Below are positions 24,470 to 35,328 of a stretch of 64,000 nucleotides of DNA, piece after piece. Position 1 is the stretch's first letter; the number at the start of each line of letters is the position of its first letter. A program made the translations under genes and the position numbers. The DNA comes from Pelomonas sp. SE-A7 (GTDB taxonomy: Bacteria; Pseudomonadota; Gammaproteobacteria; Burkholderiales; Burkholderiaceae_C), in contig NZ_JAUASW010000001.1 in NCBI RefSeq assembly GCF_030345705.1, positions 310,001-374,000 on the forward strand, given 5' to 3'. The notes beneath the pieces were generated by a model. That model did not search any database. It was not told the origin of the DNA and saw only the letters and a program-made list of their open reading frames with translations.

Positions 24470-25603
24470 ATGCTCGTCGATCAACTGAAGGCCGAGAACG
24501 AAGCGCTGCGCCGCCAGCTGGATTCGCTGCTGGCCGCGGCGCGATCCAACGACGAAAAGATGAGGCGCTTCGATCAGCTGGAGCAGGCGCTGATCGCGGC
24601 CGACACGCTGCCGGCCCTGCTGCAGCTGCTGCTGGGCGAATACCGTTCGGCCTTCGGCGTGGAGCAGATCAGCCTGAGCTTGGTGGACCGCGAAGGCGAG
24701 CTGCGCCGCCTGTTCGAGGGCGACCCGCCGGCCCTGGTGGCCCTGATGCAGACCGGCCTGCGCCTGCTGGACTCGGCGGCGCCGCTGCAGCAGATGCACG
24801 AGTTGCCCTGGAAGCCCTGGCTGGGGCCGTACCAGTCGGTCCGGCATTCGGCCCTGTTCGACGAAGTGCCGGCCCGCGTGCTGCGCTCGGTGGCCCTGCT
24901 GCCGCTGAGCCGCCATGGCCAGCTGATAGGCAGCCTGCATTTCGGCAGTGCCGACCCGCAGCGCTACGAGAGCGGCACCGGTACGCACTTCCTGGAACGG
25001 CTCAGTGCTATCACTGCGGTCTGCCTGGAAAGCACCTTGAACCAGGAGCGGGTCAAGTTGGCGGGTCTGACCGATGCCTTGACGGGTGTTCACAATCGGC
25101 GTTATTTCGAGCACCGCCAGATGGTCGAGATCAGCCTGGCGATCCGTTATCGCCATCCGCTGGCCTGCATGTTCCTGGACGTCGACCACTTCAAGCGCAT
25201 CAACGACGGCCATGGCCATGGCGCCGGCGATGCCGTGCTGCGCCAGATGGGGCAGCTGATCCAGGGCCAGCTGCGCCTGGGCGACACGATCGCGCGCTGG
25301 GGCGGCGAGGAATTCGTCGTGCTGCTGCCGCGCACCCATGCCGCGCATGCCGCCGAGATTGCCGAGCGCATCCGTGTCGCCATCGCCGCCCGGCCGCTGC
25401 CGCTGCCCGGTGGCGGCAGCTTGCCGGTCACCGCCTCGATCGGCGTGGCCATGCTGCGCATAGACCCGAAGCTGCGCGAGCCGCGCCTGATCGCCGAAGG
25501 CCTGCTGAAGCAGGCCGACCAGGCGCTCTATGCGGCCAAGGAAGGGGGGCGCAACCGGGTGGTTCGTGATGTCGACCCGGGCTCCTTCACCGCTACCGAC
25601 TGA
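24470..25603 (+). CDS. GAF-like/GGDEF diguanylate cyclase
   Basis: 377 residues with no membrane helix. A short N-terminal coiled coil (about 1-40) leads to a GAF/DUF484-like sensor domain (about 45-190). The GGDEF domain (about 200-365) has the active-site variant GGEEF and a D-x-x-H-F-K-x-x-N-D motif. An inhibitory I-site R-L-G-D lies five residues before GGEEF. It should make cyclic di-GMP with product inhibition. The domestic signal for the sensor domain is unknown. Confidence 0.92.
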   Translation: MLVDQLKAENEALRRQLDSLLAAARSNDEKMRRFDQLEQALIAADTLPALLQLLLGEYRSAFGVEQISLSLVDREGELRRLFEGDPPALVALMQTGLRLLDSAAPLQQMHELPWKPWLGPYQSVRHSALFDEVPARVLRSVALLPLSRHGQLIGSLHFGSADPQRYESGTGTHFLERLSAITAVCLESTLNQERVKLAGLTDALTGVHNRRYFEHRQMVEISLAIRYRHPLACMFLDVDHFKRINDGHGHGAGDAVLRQMGQLIQGQLRLGDTIARWGGEEFVVLLPRTHAAHAAEIAERIRVAIAARPLPLPGGGSLPVTASIGVAMLRIDPKLREPRLIAEGLLKQADQALYAAKEGGRNRVVRDVDPGSFTATD

Positions 25604-25608
25604 AGGAC

Positions 25609-26085
25609 ATGGGCAAGCAGGCGGTCGCCGTCGACGACACCGAGGCCCGCATCGCCGGCTTCATCGCCGCCTACGACGCCCGCATGATCGAGGAGATCGC
25701 CGACTGCCGGCGCCGCATGCAGGCCCTGTTTCCGCGCGGCATCGAGTTCGTCTACGACAACTACAACTCCCTGGTCTTCGGCTACGGTCCCAACGAACGC
25801 GCTTCGGAGGCCGTGCTGTCGCTGGCCTGCTTTCCGCGCTGGGTGACCCTGTGTCTTCTCTGGGGCGTGAAGCTGCCGGATCCCAAGGGCCTGCTAAAGG
25901 GAGAGGGCAAGCAGGTGCGCAGCCTGCGCCTGGCCGAGCCGGCCGATCTTGAGAATGCCGATGTGCTGGCCCTGATACGGGCCGCGATCCAGCCCAGCGA
26001 GGCGGCGCTGTCCGCAGCACCACCGCTGCGGACCGTGATCCGCGCGGTGTCGGTGAAGCAGCGGGCGCGGCGGCCCGGCCGTTGA
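25609..26085 (+). CDS. DUF1801-family protein
   Basis: 158 residues, starting 5 bases after the cyclase gene. Features are ALFPRGIEFVYDNYNSLVFGYGP, CFPRWVTLCLLWG and LPDPKGLLKGEGKQVR, a pattern shared with DUF1801/YdhG-like small proteins. Function is unknown, though the fold is used for small ligand binding. The tight spacing suggests co-transcription with the cyclase. Confidence 0.8.
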   Translation: MGKQAVAVDDTEARIAGFIAAYDARMIEEIADCRRRMQALFPRGIEFVYDNYNSLVFGYGPNERASEAVLSLACFPRWVTLCLLWGVKLPDPKGLLKGEGKQVRSLRLAEPADLENADVLALIRAAIQPSEAALSAAPPLRTVIRAVSVKQRARRPGR

Positions 26086-26175
26086 GCCCGGGTAGACTGG
26101 CCTTTCATGTCGACGTTAGGGCTTGGCCGAGACGTCGCGCAACCCATCCTCGCAGTTCCATCCTCTGGAGATTTC

Positions 26176-26400
26176 ATGAAACATGTCGTCCTGTTTGTGC
26201 TGGCTGCGGCCGCGACCGGCCAGGTTCTGGCGGCCGGCAAGCCCTGCGAAGAGCTGAAATCGGAGATCGCCGCCAAGCTCGATGCCAAGGGCGTCAAGGA
26301 CCATGTGCTGGAGGTGCTGCCGCTGGACCAGGCCTCGGACAAGAAGCAGGTCGGTACTTGCGAAGGCGGGACCAAGAAGATCGTTTACGCCAAGAAATGA
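26176..26400 (+). CDS. Small periplasmic protein, DUF1161-like
   Basis: 74 residues. A signal peptide ends near VLAAG. The mature part has two cysteines (PCEELKSEI... and GTCEGGTKK) of the DUF1161 pattern, probably forming a disulfide. Function unknown. The ATG at 26176 follows CTGGAG. The stop overlaps the start of the next gene. Confidence 0.82.
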   Translation: MKHVVLFVLAAAATGQVLAAGKPCEELKSEIAAKLDAKGVKDHVLEVLPLDQASDKKQVGTCEGGTKKIVYAKK

Positions 26401-26921
26401 GCGCGGCCAAGGGCCGCGTGAGGCCGGCGGAGCTGCCAGCTCAAGCGCTGCTGCAGGCTTGTCGGGAGTCGGGTGCCTTCACCGACTGCTATGCCACGGA
26501 GCTGGCCAGCAGCCACAGCCATGCCGACTTCGTGGCGGCCTTCTACTCGACCTCTTTGTTCAAGCTGGAACGCTGGCTGATCGCCTGCTTGCTGAAGCGG
26601 CCGGCCAGCGACGCCGATGCACGAGCGCTGGGCGCGGGCCGGCTTGAGCATTTCGCCGCCTGGCGTGTCGAAGGACGGGCGACCGACCAGCTGCTGCTTT
26701 GCGACATCGCCGGCCGCACGCGCTCCTGGTTGATGGTCGAACCGCTGTCCGAGGGGCGGGGCACCCGGCTGCTGTTCGGTTCAGCCGTCGTGCCCCATGT
26801 CGACAAGGCCACCGGCCAAGCGAGCATGGGCTGGATGTTCAGTGCACTGCTGGGCTTTCACAAGCTGTATTCGCGGGCGCTGCTGGCCTCGGCAGCGAGG
26901 CGGCTCGAGGCCGCCTCCTGA
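26397..26921 (+). CDS. Hypothetical protein of 174 residues
   Basis: The ATG overlaps the upstream stop as ATGA, which decides the start. I do not recognise the family. Visible features are an SHADFVAAFYSTSLFKLERW segment, an A-W-R-V-E-G-R strand and a G-T-R-L-L-F-G-S-A-V-V-P-H segment. The strand-rich second half may be a small ligand-binding barrel, but this is a guess. No signal peptide or membrane helix is evident. Confidence 0.72.
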   Translation: MSAAKGRVRPAELPAQALLQACRESGAFTDCYATELASSHSHADFVAAFYSTSLFKLERWLIACLLKRPASDADARALGAGRLEHFAAWRVEGRATDQLLLCDIAGRTRSWLMVEPLSEGRGTRLLFGSAVVPHVDKATGQASMGWMFSALLGFHKLYSRALLASAARRLEAAS

Positions 26922-26931
26922 GCGCTTCTCG

Positions 26932-27000
26932 CCCCTTGGCCTACTTCAGTGAGCAGACTTGCGGCTTGGTGTTCGCCGCGTTGGTCTTGCGGTCGACGGT
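26932..27000 (-). pseudogene. Relic of the 3' end of a redoxin gene
   Basis: On the minus strand this stretch reads D-R-K-T-N-A-A-N-T-K-P-Q-V-C-S-L-K, a stop, then A-K-G. The intact redoxin at 27867-28493 ends G-R-K-P-N-P-A-N-T-R-P-Y-G-C-S-V-K-Y-A-K-G. The relic therefore matches the last 20 or so codons of a paralogue, with the tyrosine codon changed to TAG. The upstream part is gone, cut off at the yciI stop. It looks like the remains of a duplicated or displaced redoxin gene. Confidence 0.65.
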
Positions 27001-27284
27001 CAGACCAGGTTTTCCAGGGCCTTCGCCTTCATCACGGGCAGGAACTCGGTGACGGCGTATTCGGCCAATCCACCGGCCACCATCGGGTCGGCATCGAAGA
27101 CGGCCTTGACGTCTTCGAGCGTCGCCTGGCGCGACAAGATGATGCCGCCGGTCCTGGGCTGCTTGCGCCCGCCCAGCAACAGGTCGCCGCGCTCATAAAA
27201 ACCTTGCAGATACTCGCGGTGCGCCTGCACCTGGAGATCCACGAGTTCCAGTGGTTTAACAAAGGTCAGATCAACAAGAAACAT
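27000..27284 (-). CDS. YciI-like protein
   Basis: 94 residues with the YCII fold pattern: FLVDLTFVKP, HREYLQGFYERGDLLLGG, GGIILSRQATLEDV and DPMVAGGLAEYAVTEF. The family's His-Asp pair (H22, D78-type DP) is seen. The family is thought to include small degradative enzymes or ligand binders, so the substrate is unknown. It is transcribed from a clear sigma-70-like promoter and divergent from the HxlR regulator, which probably controls it. Confidence 0.85.
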   Translation of the reverse strand: MFLVDLTFVKPLELVDLQVQAHREYLQGFYERGDLLLGGRKQPRTGGIILSRQATLEDVKAVFDADPMVAGGLAEYAVTEFLPVMKAKALENLV

Positions 27285-27331
27285 CGAACACTCCGGACAA
27301 TGGGGTCGCCAAAATGGGCAAGAAACAAGAC

Positions 27332-27365
27332 GCTTCTATTTTAGAAGCAGCCAAGATGAAGTCAA
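27332..27365 (-). promoter_or_regulatory. Promoter of yciI overlapped by a 17-base palindromic operator
   Basis: On the minus strand TTGACT (27365-27360) and TAAAAT (27343-27338) are separated by 16 bases, a near-consensus sigma-70 promoter pointing at yciI. GCTTCTA-TTT-TAGAAGC (27332-27348), a perfect 7-base-arm palindrome, covers the -10 box. This is the layout of a repressor site, and the HxlR-type protein encoded next is the obvious candidate. Confidence 0.6.
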
Positions 27366-27700
27366 TCCCCCGACCCGGAACATCCGCCCGTGGCTCGACC
27401 ACGGGTCGTCCGATCATGGCGCTGCTGGACCTGCTCGGGCGGCGCTGGGCCATGCGCATCCTCTGGGAACTCGGACAGCAGCCGCGTAGCTTTCGTGACC
27501 TGCAGGCCTGCTGCGACCAGGTGTCGTCCAGCGTCCTGAACGCCCGTCTGGGCGAGATGCGCGAGGTGGGTCTGATCGAGCCGGGCGAAGGGGGCTATGT
27601 GCTGACCGGGATGGGGCAGGAATTGCTACGCTGCATTGCTCCCTTGCGCGGCTGGGCCGACAAGTGGGCGCAGGCGCTGGAACAGCAATCGGGCGGCTAA
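27356..27700 (+). CDS. HxlR-family winged-helix regulator
   Basis: 114 residues from the ATG at 27356. The HxlR domain runs from GRPIMALLDLLGRRWAMRIL through the recognition helix SSSVLNARLGEMREVGLIEP to the wing G-Y-V-L-T. The family's N-terminal sensor Cys is absent from the usual place, though a CC pair occurs at ACCDQ. An ATG at 27314 is in frame, but the extra codons (TCT, ATT, TTA, GAA) are unlike this genome and contain the palindrome. The upstream start is therefore disfavoured. It probably represses the divergent yciI gene and itself. Confidence 0.8.
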   Translation: MKSIPRPGTSARGSTTGRPIMALLDLLGRRWAMRILWELGQQPRSFRDLQACCDQVSSSVLNARLGEMREVGLIEPGEGGYVLTGMGQELLRCIAPLRGWADKWAQALEQQSGG

Positions 27701-27721
27701 GGCGCACTCGGTCCCGCCCCA

Positions 27722-27855
27722 GCCCGTCTGCTGGTATCGCAGCCGGGCCTTCGGCAGCCATTGACCTCTTCCGAGGTCCATGCGCCGCCTCAGCCCAGCT
27801 GCCTGCATGCAGCTGGGCCCTCGGCGGGCGTCGGACAGGCCGCAGTGGCCTGTCC
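27722..27855. repeat. Cluster of four hairpins between convergent hxlR and redoxin genes
   Basis: The 166-base gap holds four inverted repeats: GCCCG...CGGGC (27722-27748, imperfect inside), GACCTC-TTCC-GAGGTC (27763-27778), CCCAGCTGC-CTGCAT-GCAGCTGGG (27794-27817), and GGACAGGCC-GCAGT-GGCCTGTCC (27833-27855). Copies of CCGCC(C/T)CAGCCC lie between them. None has a good T-run. They may act jointly as a bidirectional termination zone. Confidence 0.5.
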
Positions 27856-27866
27856 TTGGTCCCGCC

Positions 27867-28493
27867 TCAGCCCTTGGCGTACTTCACCGAGCAGCCGTAG
27901 GGCCGCGTATTCGCCGGGTTGGGCTTGCGGCCGGCCGCCATCTCGGCCAGGGCCTGCTTCACATAGGGCTCGGCCCGGGCCAGGTCCTCGACCTTGTTGC
28001 TGGGGATGCTGTCAATGCCGCCCTTGTAGACCAGCTGGCCCTCGGGGTTGACGATGTACATGTGCGGCGTGGTCTGGGCGCCGTAAGCCTTGCCGATCTG
28101 GCCCGTGGGGTCGAGCAGCGTGGCGCTGGGTGCGGCGCCGCGCTTGCTGTTGAGCTCCAGGGCCTGCGGGCCTTCCACATAGCCCTGCTCGCCGGGTGCC
28201 GACGAGATCACCTGCAGCCAGACCACGCCATGGGCGGCGGCGTCCTTCTGCTGGCCCTGCATGTTGCCGCTGTTGTAGTGCTTGCGGACATAGGGGCAGT
28301 CGTGATTAGTCCATTCCAGCACCACGGTCTTTCCCTTGAGGCTGGCCAGGTCCACGGTCTTGCCGTCGGCGGTCTGGGCCCTGAAGCCGGGGGCGGCCTG
28401 GTCCAGCTGGGCCTGGGCCTGGGCGAGGCCGGCCGACAGCAGGGACAGAGCGCCGACGATCAGCAGGCGGCGGGTGGCGGGCAGGGTCATCAT
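27867..28493 (-). CDS. Periplasmic redoxin (AhpC/TSA-like thioredoxin fold)
   Basis: 208 residues with a signal peptide ending at AQAQA. The thioredoxin-fold domain has VVLEWTNHDCPYVRKHY with a single conserved Cys, GIDSIPSNKVED and the C-terminal CSVKY. It probably reduces peroxide or thiols in the periplasm and could be recharged by the DsbD encoded just upstream. The gap to dsbD is 35 bases and both point the same way. Two adjacent ATGs (28493, 28490) are equivalent. Confidence 0.85.
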   Translation of the reverse strand: MMTLPATRRLLIVGALSLLSAGLAQAQAQLDQAAPGFRAQTADGKTVDLASLKGKTVVLEWTNHDCPYVRKHYNSGNMQGQQKDAAAHGVVWLQVISSAPGEQGYVEGPQALELNSKRGAAPSATLLDPTGQIGKAYGAQTTPHMYIVNPEGQLVYKGGIDSIPSNKVEDLARAEPYVKQALAEMAAGRKPNPANTRPYGCSVKYAKG

Positions 28494-28528
28494 CTCGAAC
28501 TCCTTGAGGGATGAAGGGGTGCGGTGGA

Positions 28529-30652
28529 TCAGGTTTTCTTGTCGGCGCGCAGTTCGTCCAGCACCAGACCGGGCGTCAGCAGCTGCGGCAGGATACGCGG
28601 CTCGGCGCCGCTCGGGTAGTACAGGTAGAGCGGCACGCCACTGCGGCCATGCTCGGCCAGCAGGGCGCTGATGCGCGGGTCCTGGTGGGTCCAGTCACCC
28701 TTGAGGTAGTGGATGCCGCGCTCGGCAAATGCCGCCTTCACCTCGGGCCGCGACAGGGCCACCTTCTCGTTGACCAGGCAGCTGATGCACCAGGCCGCGG
28801 TCAGGTTGACGAAGACCGGCTTGCCCTCGGCGCGCAGCTCGGTCAGACGCTCGGGCGTATAGGGCTCGAAGCCCGCCTCGGCGACGCCGGCCGCCGCGCT
28901 CTGCGGTGCCGCCACCGGCAGGCCTGCGCCCAGCATCAGGGCCGCCATCAGGGCGCCCAGGGCCGAGGCCAGGCCCAGTCGCCGCCACGGTGCGCTGCGG
29001 GCATGGCGGCTGACCTGTCGCAGCCAGGCTGCCAGCGCAATCAGGGCCATGCCGCAGAGCGCGATCAGCACCGCCTGCGCTCCGCCCTGCAGGGCCAGCA
29101 CCCAGACCAGCCAGATGGCCGCGCCATACATGGGGAAGGCCAGGCCCTGCTTGAGCACATTCATCCAGGCGCCGGGGCGCGGCATCAGCCTCTGCAGGGC
29201 CGGCCACCAGCTCAGCAGCAGATAGGGCAGGGCCAGGCCCAGGCCCAGGCTGAGGAAGACGGCCAGCAATTGCGGTCCCGGCTGCTGCAAGGCATAGGCC
29301 ACGGCGGCGCCCATGAAGGGCGCGGTGCAGGGCGTGGCCACCACGGCGGCCAGCACCCCGCTGAAGAAGCTGCCGGCCAGGCCTCGCTTCTCAGCCAGGC
29401 TGCTGCCAACGCCGCCCAGGCCGGCACCGACTTCCAACAGGCCCGACAGCGAAAGCCCCAGGCCGAACAGCAGCCAGGCCACGCCCAGCACGAACAGCGG
29501 CGACTGGAACTGCAGGCCCCAGCCGATCTCGGCACCGGCGCCGCGCAGCAGCAGCAGCACAGCACCCAGCACGGCGAAGCTGGCCAGCACGCCCAGGGTG
29601 TAGGCGACTCCGTGGCGCCTGGCCTCGTCGGCATGGCCATGGGCTTGTTGCACCAGGCTGAAGGCCTTGATGGACAGCACCGGGAACACGCAGGGCATCA
29701 GGTTCAGCACCAGGCCGCCGACCAGGGCCAGCAATAGCGCAGGCAGCAGCGCAACGACCTCGCCGTTGCTCGTGGATCCTTCGGCGGATGCGGCACGCAG
29801 TGGCAGGTCGACTTGGTAGGCCTTGCGGTCCGCGCCTTCGCCCAGCACCAGCAGGCCTTGCAGTTTCTGGCCCGCGGCCAGCGGCGACTCACCCGGCGCC
29901 AGGCTGAGCTGCCATTGCTGGCCTTCGCGGCTCAGCGTCTGCACCTCGGCGTGGCGGACCGGCCCCCACTGGGCAGCGAAGAACTGGGCCTGGCCGGGCG
30001 CCTCGCCCTTGGCCGGCCAGCTCAGCAGCAGCTTGCCCTGCGGATCGCGCTGGGCCTGTACCGGCCAGGGCGCCTTGCCGGGCAGGGCCGTGCGCGCGGC
30101 CTTGAGGCTGTCTGCCTGCACCGAGGCCTGGGCCTTGGCCGCCACCGGCAGATGCAGGCTGAGCTTGGCTTCCTGCGGCAGGCAGATGTCCTTGCAGACC
30201 AGCCAGGTCACGGCGGCCTCGAAAGCCAGGTCGCGGCCCGGCTGCAGGTCCTTGGGCAGCTGGATTTCGCTCAGCAGCAGGACCTGGGTGGAATAGCCGT
30301 AGTTGGCCAGCGGGCCAATGTCTATGCGCTCCGGCGTGGGCCACAGGATCGGACCGGCCGTGGCGCCGGCCGGCAGCTTCCAGGCTATGGCCGTGGGCTG
30401 GCCGGAATCGCCGGGGTTGCTCCAGTAGGTGTGCCAGTGCGGCGCTATGCGCTGCTCCAGCGCCAGCACCAGGCGCTGGCCCGGTTGCACGCTGGCGGAA
30501 TCGCTCAGCAGCCGGACTTCGACTTGCGGTGTGCGGGCCTGGTCGGCCGCGAAGATCTGGGCCTGGCTGGCCGTGGCGGCCAGCGCAGAACCCAGCAGGA
30601 CCAGGGAGAGAAAAAACGGGAATCTCGACATGGGCGCGATGGTACGGCCCAT
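28529..30652 (-). CDS. dsbD: Thiol:disulfide interchange protein DsbD (ScsB-like)
   Basis: About 707 residues. A signal peptide is followed by a periplasmic N-terminal domain with HTYWSNPGDSG and VCKDICLPQ (a Cys pair). The central membrane domain of about eight helices carries the redox cysteines in NLMPCVFPVLSIKAF and ATPCTAPFMGAA. The C-terminal thioredoxin domain has WCISC. Electrons from cytoplasmic thioredoxin pass through to periplasmic partners, here probably the redoxin encoded next. An ATG at 30631 (MSRFPF) could be the true start, as it opens the signal peptide. Confidence 0.92.
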   Translation of the reverse strand: MGRTIAPMSRFPFFLSLVLLGSALAATASQAQIFAADQARTPQVEVRLLSDSASVQPGQRLVLALEQRIAPHWHTYWSNPGDSGQPTAIAWKLPAGATAGPILWPTPERIDIGPLANYGYSTQVLLLSEIQLPKDLQPGRDLAFEAAVTWLVCKDICLPQEAKLSLHLPVAAKAQASVQADSLKAARTALPGKAPWPVQAQRDPQGKLLLSWPAKGEAPGQAQFFAAQWGPVRHAEVQTLSREGQQWQLSLAPGESPLAAGQKLQGLLVLGEGADRKAYQVDLPLRAASAEGSTSNGEVVALLPALLLALVGGLVLNLMPCVFPVLSIKAFSLVQQAHGHADEARRHGVAYTLGVLASFAVLGAVLLLLRGAGAEIGWGLQFQSPLFVLGVAWLLFGLGLSLSGLLEVGAGLGGVGSSLAEKRGLAGSFFSGVLAAVVATPCTAPFMGAAVAYALQQPGPQLLAVFLSLGLGLALPYLLLSWWPALQRLMPRPGAWMNVLKQGLAFPMYGAAIWLVWVLALQGGAQAVLIALCGMALIALAAWLRQVSRHARSAPWRRLGLASALGALMAALMLGAGLPVAAPQSAAAGVAEAGFEPYTPERLTELRAEGKPVFVNLTAAWCISCLVNEKVALSRPEVKAAFAERGIHYLKGDWTHQDPRISALLAEHGRSGVPLYLYYPSGAEPRILPQLLTPGLVLDELRADKKT

Positions 30653-30667
30653 CGCGCCATGCTGCCG

Positions 30668-33160
<2,493 letters not shown>

Positions 33161-33324
33161 GGGGCCCTCGTATTCGTTTGATTGGCTGACGGGTTTGGTG
33201 GCGCGTCCCTGCGCACTTCTGGTGCGTCTGCGCGCGCAGCGAGCGTATCGGGCGCAATGCGCCCTGCCAGAGGGTTGCTACCAGGGTGTTGCGCGCGGCG
33301 GACGGATGCCGCCGCCGGGGCCGT

Positions 33325-35322
33325 TCAGGCCTTGTCGCCTTCGAGCTGGCGGCGCACGGCGGCCAGCAGCTCGGGCTTGGTGAAGGGCTTGTCCAGGCTG
33401 GGGCAGCGGGTCTTGTCCAGAAAGCTGCGGGCCGTGGCCGACAGCGTGTCGCCGGTGACGAAGACCATGCGGCGGGCCAGGGTCGGCGACAGCTCGCTGA
33501 CCGCGCGCCAGAGCGCCGTGCCGTCCATGTCGGGCATGCGCAGGTCGGAGACGATCAGGTCGAACTGCGCCTCCTGCAGCAGGGCCAGGGCGACGGCGCC
33601 GGACTCGGCCGTGGCCACCTCGAAGCCGGCGCCCTCGAGGAAAGCCCGCATCAGGTCGGCGATCTCGGCTTCGTCGTCGACCACCAGCACCCGGGCCTCG
33701 GCGCCCTGGTCCAGCGCCTCCAGCGGGGTCGGGGCGGTGACCACCTCAGCCAGACCGCTGACCGGCAGGCTGAGCCGGAAGCTGGCGCCGCTGTCGCTGC
33801 TGCTCTCCAGCACCAGGCTGCCGCCATGCTCGCGCGCAATCGAACGCGAGACCGACAGGCCCATGCCGGTGCCGGCACCGTCGGCCTTGGTGGTGAAGAA
33901 GGGCGCGAAGATCTTTTCCTGCAGCTCGGTGGGCACGCCGCGGCCACTGTCCTGCACCCGCAGCCAGATGCGCTGGGCGCGGTCCAAGCGGCGGTCTTCC
34001 AGGCCGCTGCTGATGCTGAGGCTGCGGGTCCGGCCCTCGCTGGCGGCCATGGCCTGCTGCGCATTGACCAGCAGATTGAGCACCAACTGGCCGATCTGGT
34101 CGGGGTCGGCATGCACCTGCGGCAGCTCCGGCGTCAGTGCCAGCTGCACCTCGATGCCGTGGCTGCGCAGGCTGTAGTGCATCAGCTCGACGGCGGCGCG
34201 CACCATCTCGTTCAGCGCCACCATGCTGCGCTCGGTGGGCCGCTGGCGGGCCATGTTGAGGAAGGTGCGGACTATGCGACCGCAGCGCTCGGCGGCCTCG
34301 TGGATGCGCAACGCGTCGCCGGCCAGCGCATGGCCGTGCAGCTTTTCCTCGAGCAGGGCGGCGCGGCCCATGACGATGGCCAGCGGGTTGTTCAGCTCAT
34401 GGGCCACGCCGGCCAGCAGGCTGCCCATGGCGGTGAGCTTCTCGCTCTGGCGCAGGGCCTCGCGCTGGCGCTCGATCTCGGCCTGGGCATTGCGCCGCTC
34501 GGTCAGATCGGCCATCGAGGCGGTGAAATAGGCGCGGCCGGCCACCGAGGTGCGCCACAGCACCATCTCGATGGGGAACTCGGTGCCGTCGGCGCGCAGC
34601 GCCGACATCTCGATGCGCCGGCCAATGACCCGTGCCGCGCCGCCGCCGGCCAGGCGGGCCATGCCTTCGTTGTGGGCCTGGCGGTAGCGCTCGGGAATGA
34701 TCAGCGCGGCCACCAGCTGGCCCAGCGCCTGCTCGCGGCGGATGCCGAACATGGCCTCGGCAGCCGGGTTGAACTCGACCACCAAGCCGTGCTCGTCGGT
34801 GGAGACCAGGGCGGCCAGCGCATGGTCGACGATCGAGGCCTTCAGGGCCTGCGTGGTCTCGAGCTCCTCGAGCTTGGCCGATAGCTCGGCATCGCGCTGC
34901 TGCAGCGCCGTCCAGTCCAGGCTGATGATGACCAGGGAGCGCAGCGGATCCTCGGGCGGGCCGGTCGGTATCAGGTGCTCGCGCATGTAGCGGCGGCCTC
35001 GGGCCGCCAGTTCGATCCAGCCTTCCCAACCCACGGATTCACCGCGGCGCAGCTGGTCTTTCAGCGGCTGGTAGGCGCCATAGGCGGCGGAGCCGATGAT
35101 GCGGGCGATGTGCTGGCCCAGCACCTGGGCGGGCGCCAGGCCGGTGAAGCGGAAGAATTCGTCGTTGGCGTAGACCAGCCGCTCCTCGTGGTCGAGCGCG
35201 ACGACACGGGCCGGCACCTGGTCGAGCAGGGCCGTCAGCATGGGCAGCGTGACCTGGCCCAGCGCCTCCAGGCTGCCGCAACCGGGCAGGGTGGGGAGGC
35301 GCAGGGGCAGGGCGTCGGCCAC
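33325..35322 (-). CDS. Hybrid PAS sensor histidine kinase with C-terminal receiver
   Basis: 665 residues and no membrane helix, so probably cytoplasmic. PAS domains occupy about 30-145 and 160-285. The dimerisation domain has the phospho-acceptor His near residue 307 in VAHELNNPLA, followed by a HATPase domain with the N-box LVLNLLVNAQQA and GRGVPTE, GAGTGMGLS motifs. A receiver domain (about 545-660) has its Asp near residue 592 in IVSDLRMPD. It starts 6 bases after the response-regulator gene, so the two are co-transcribed and are probable partners. Confidence 0.92.
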   Translation of the reverse strand: MADALPLRLPTLPGCGSLEALGQVTLPMLTALLDQVPARVVALDHEERLVYANDEFFRFTGLAPAQVLGQHIARIIGSAAYGAYQPLKDQLRRGESVGWEGWIELAARGRRYMREHLIPTGPPEDPLRSLVIISLDWTALQQRDAELSAKLEELETTQALKASIVDHALAALVSTDEHGLVVEFNPAAEAMFGIRREQALGQLVAALIIPERYRQAHNEGMARLAGGGAARVIGRRIEMSALRADGTEFPIEMVLWRTSVAGRAYFTASMADLTERRNAQAEIERQREALRQSEKLTAMGSLLAGVAHELNNPLAIVMGRAALLEEKLHGHALAGDALRIHEAAERCGRIVRTFLNMARQRPTERSMVALNEMVRAAVELMHYSLRSHGIEVQLALTPELPQVHADPDQIGQLVLNLLVNAQQAMAASEGRTRSLSISSGLEDRRLDRAQRIWLRVQDSGRGVPTELQEKIFAPFFTTKADGAGTGMGLSVSRSIAREHGGSLVLESSSDSGASFRLSLPVSGLAEVVTAPTPLEALDQGAEARVLVVDDEAEIADLMRAFLEGAGFEVATAESGAVALALLQEAQFDLIVSDLRMPDMDGTALWRAVSELSPTLARRMVFVTGDTLSATARSFLDKTRCPSLDKPFTKPELLAAVRRQLEGDKA

Positions 35323-35328
35323 GGCGCT

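Noticed and set aside
27314..27355. Upstream in-frame start for the HxlR gene
   Set aside because: The extra codons include TCT, ATT and TTA, rare here, and they contain the palindrome and the yciI promoter; they look noncoding.
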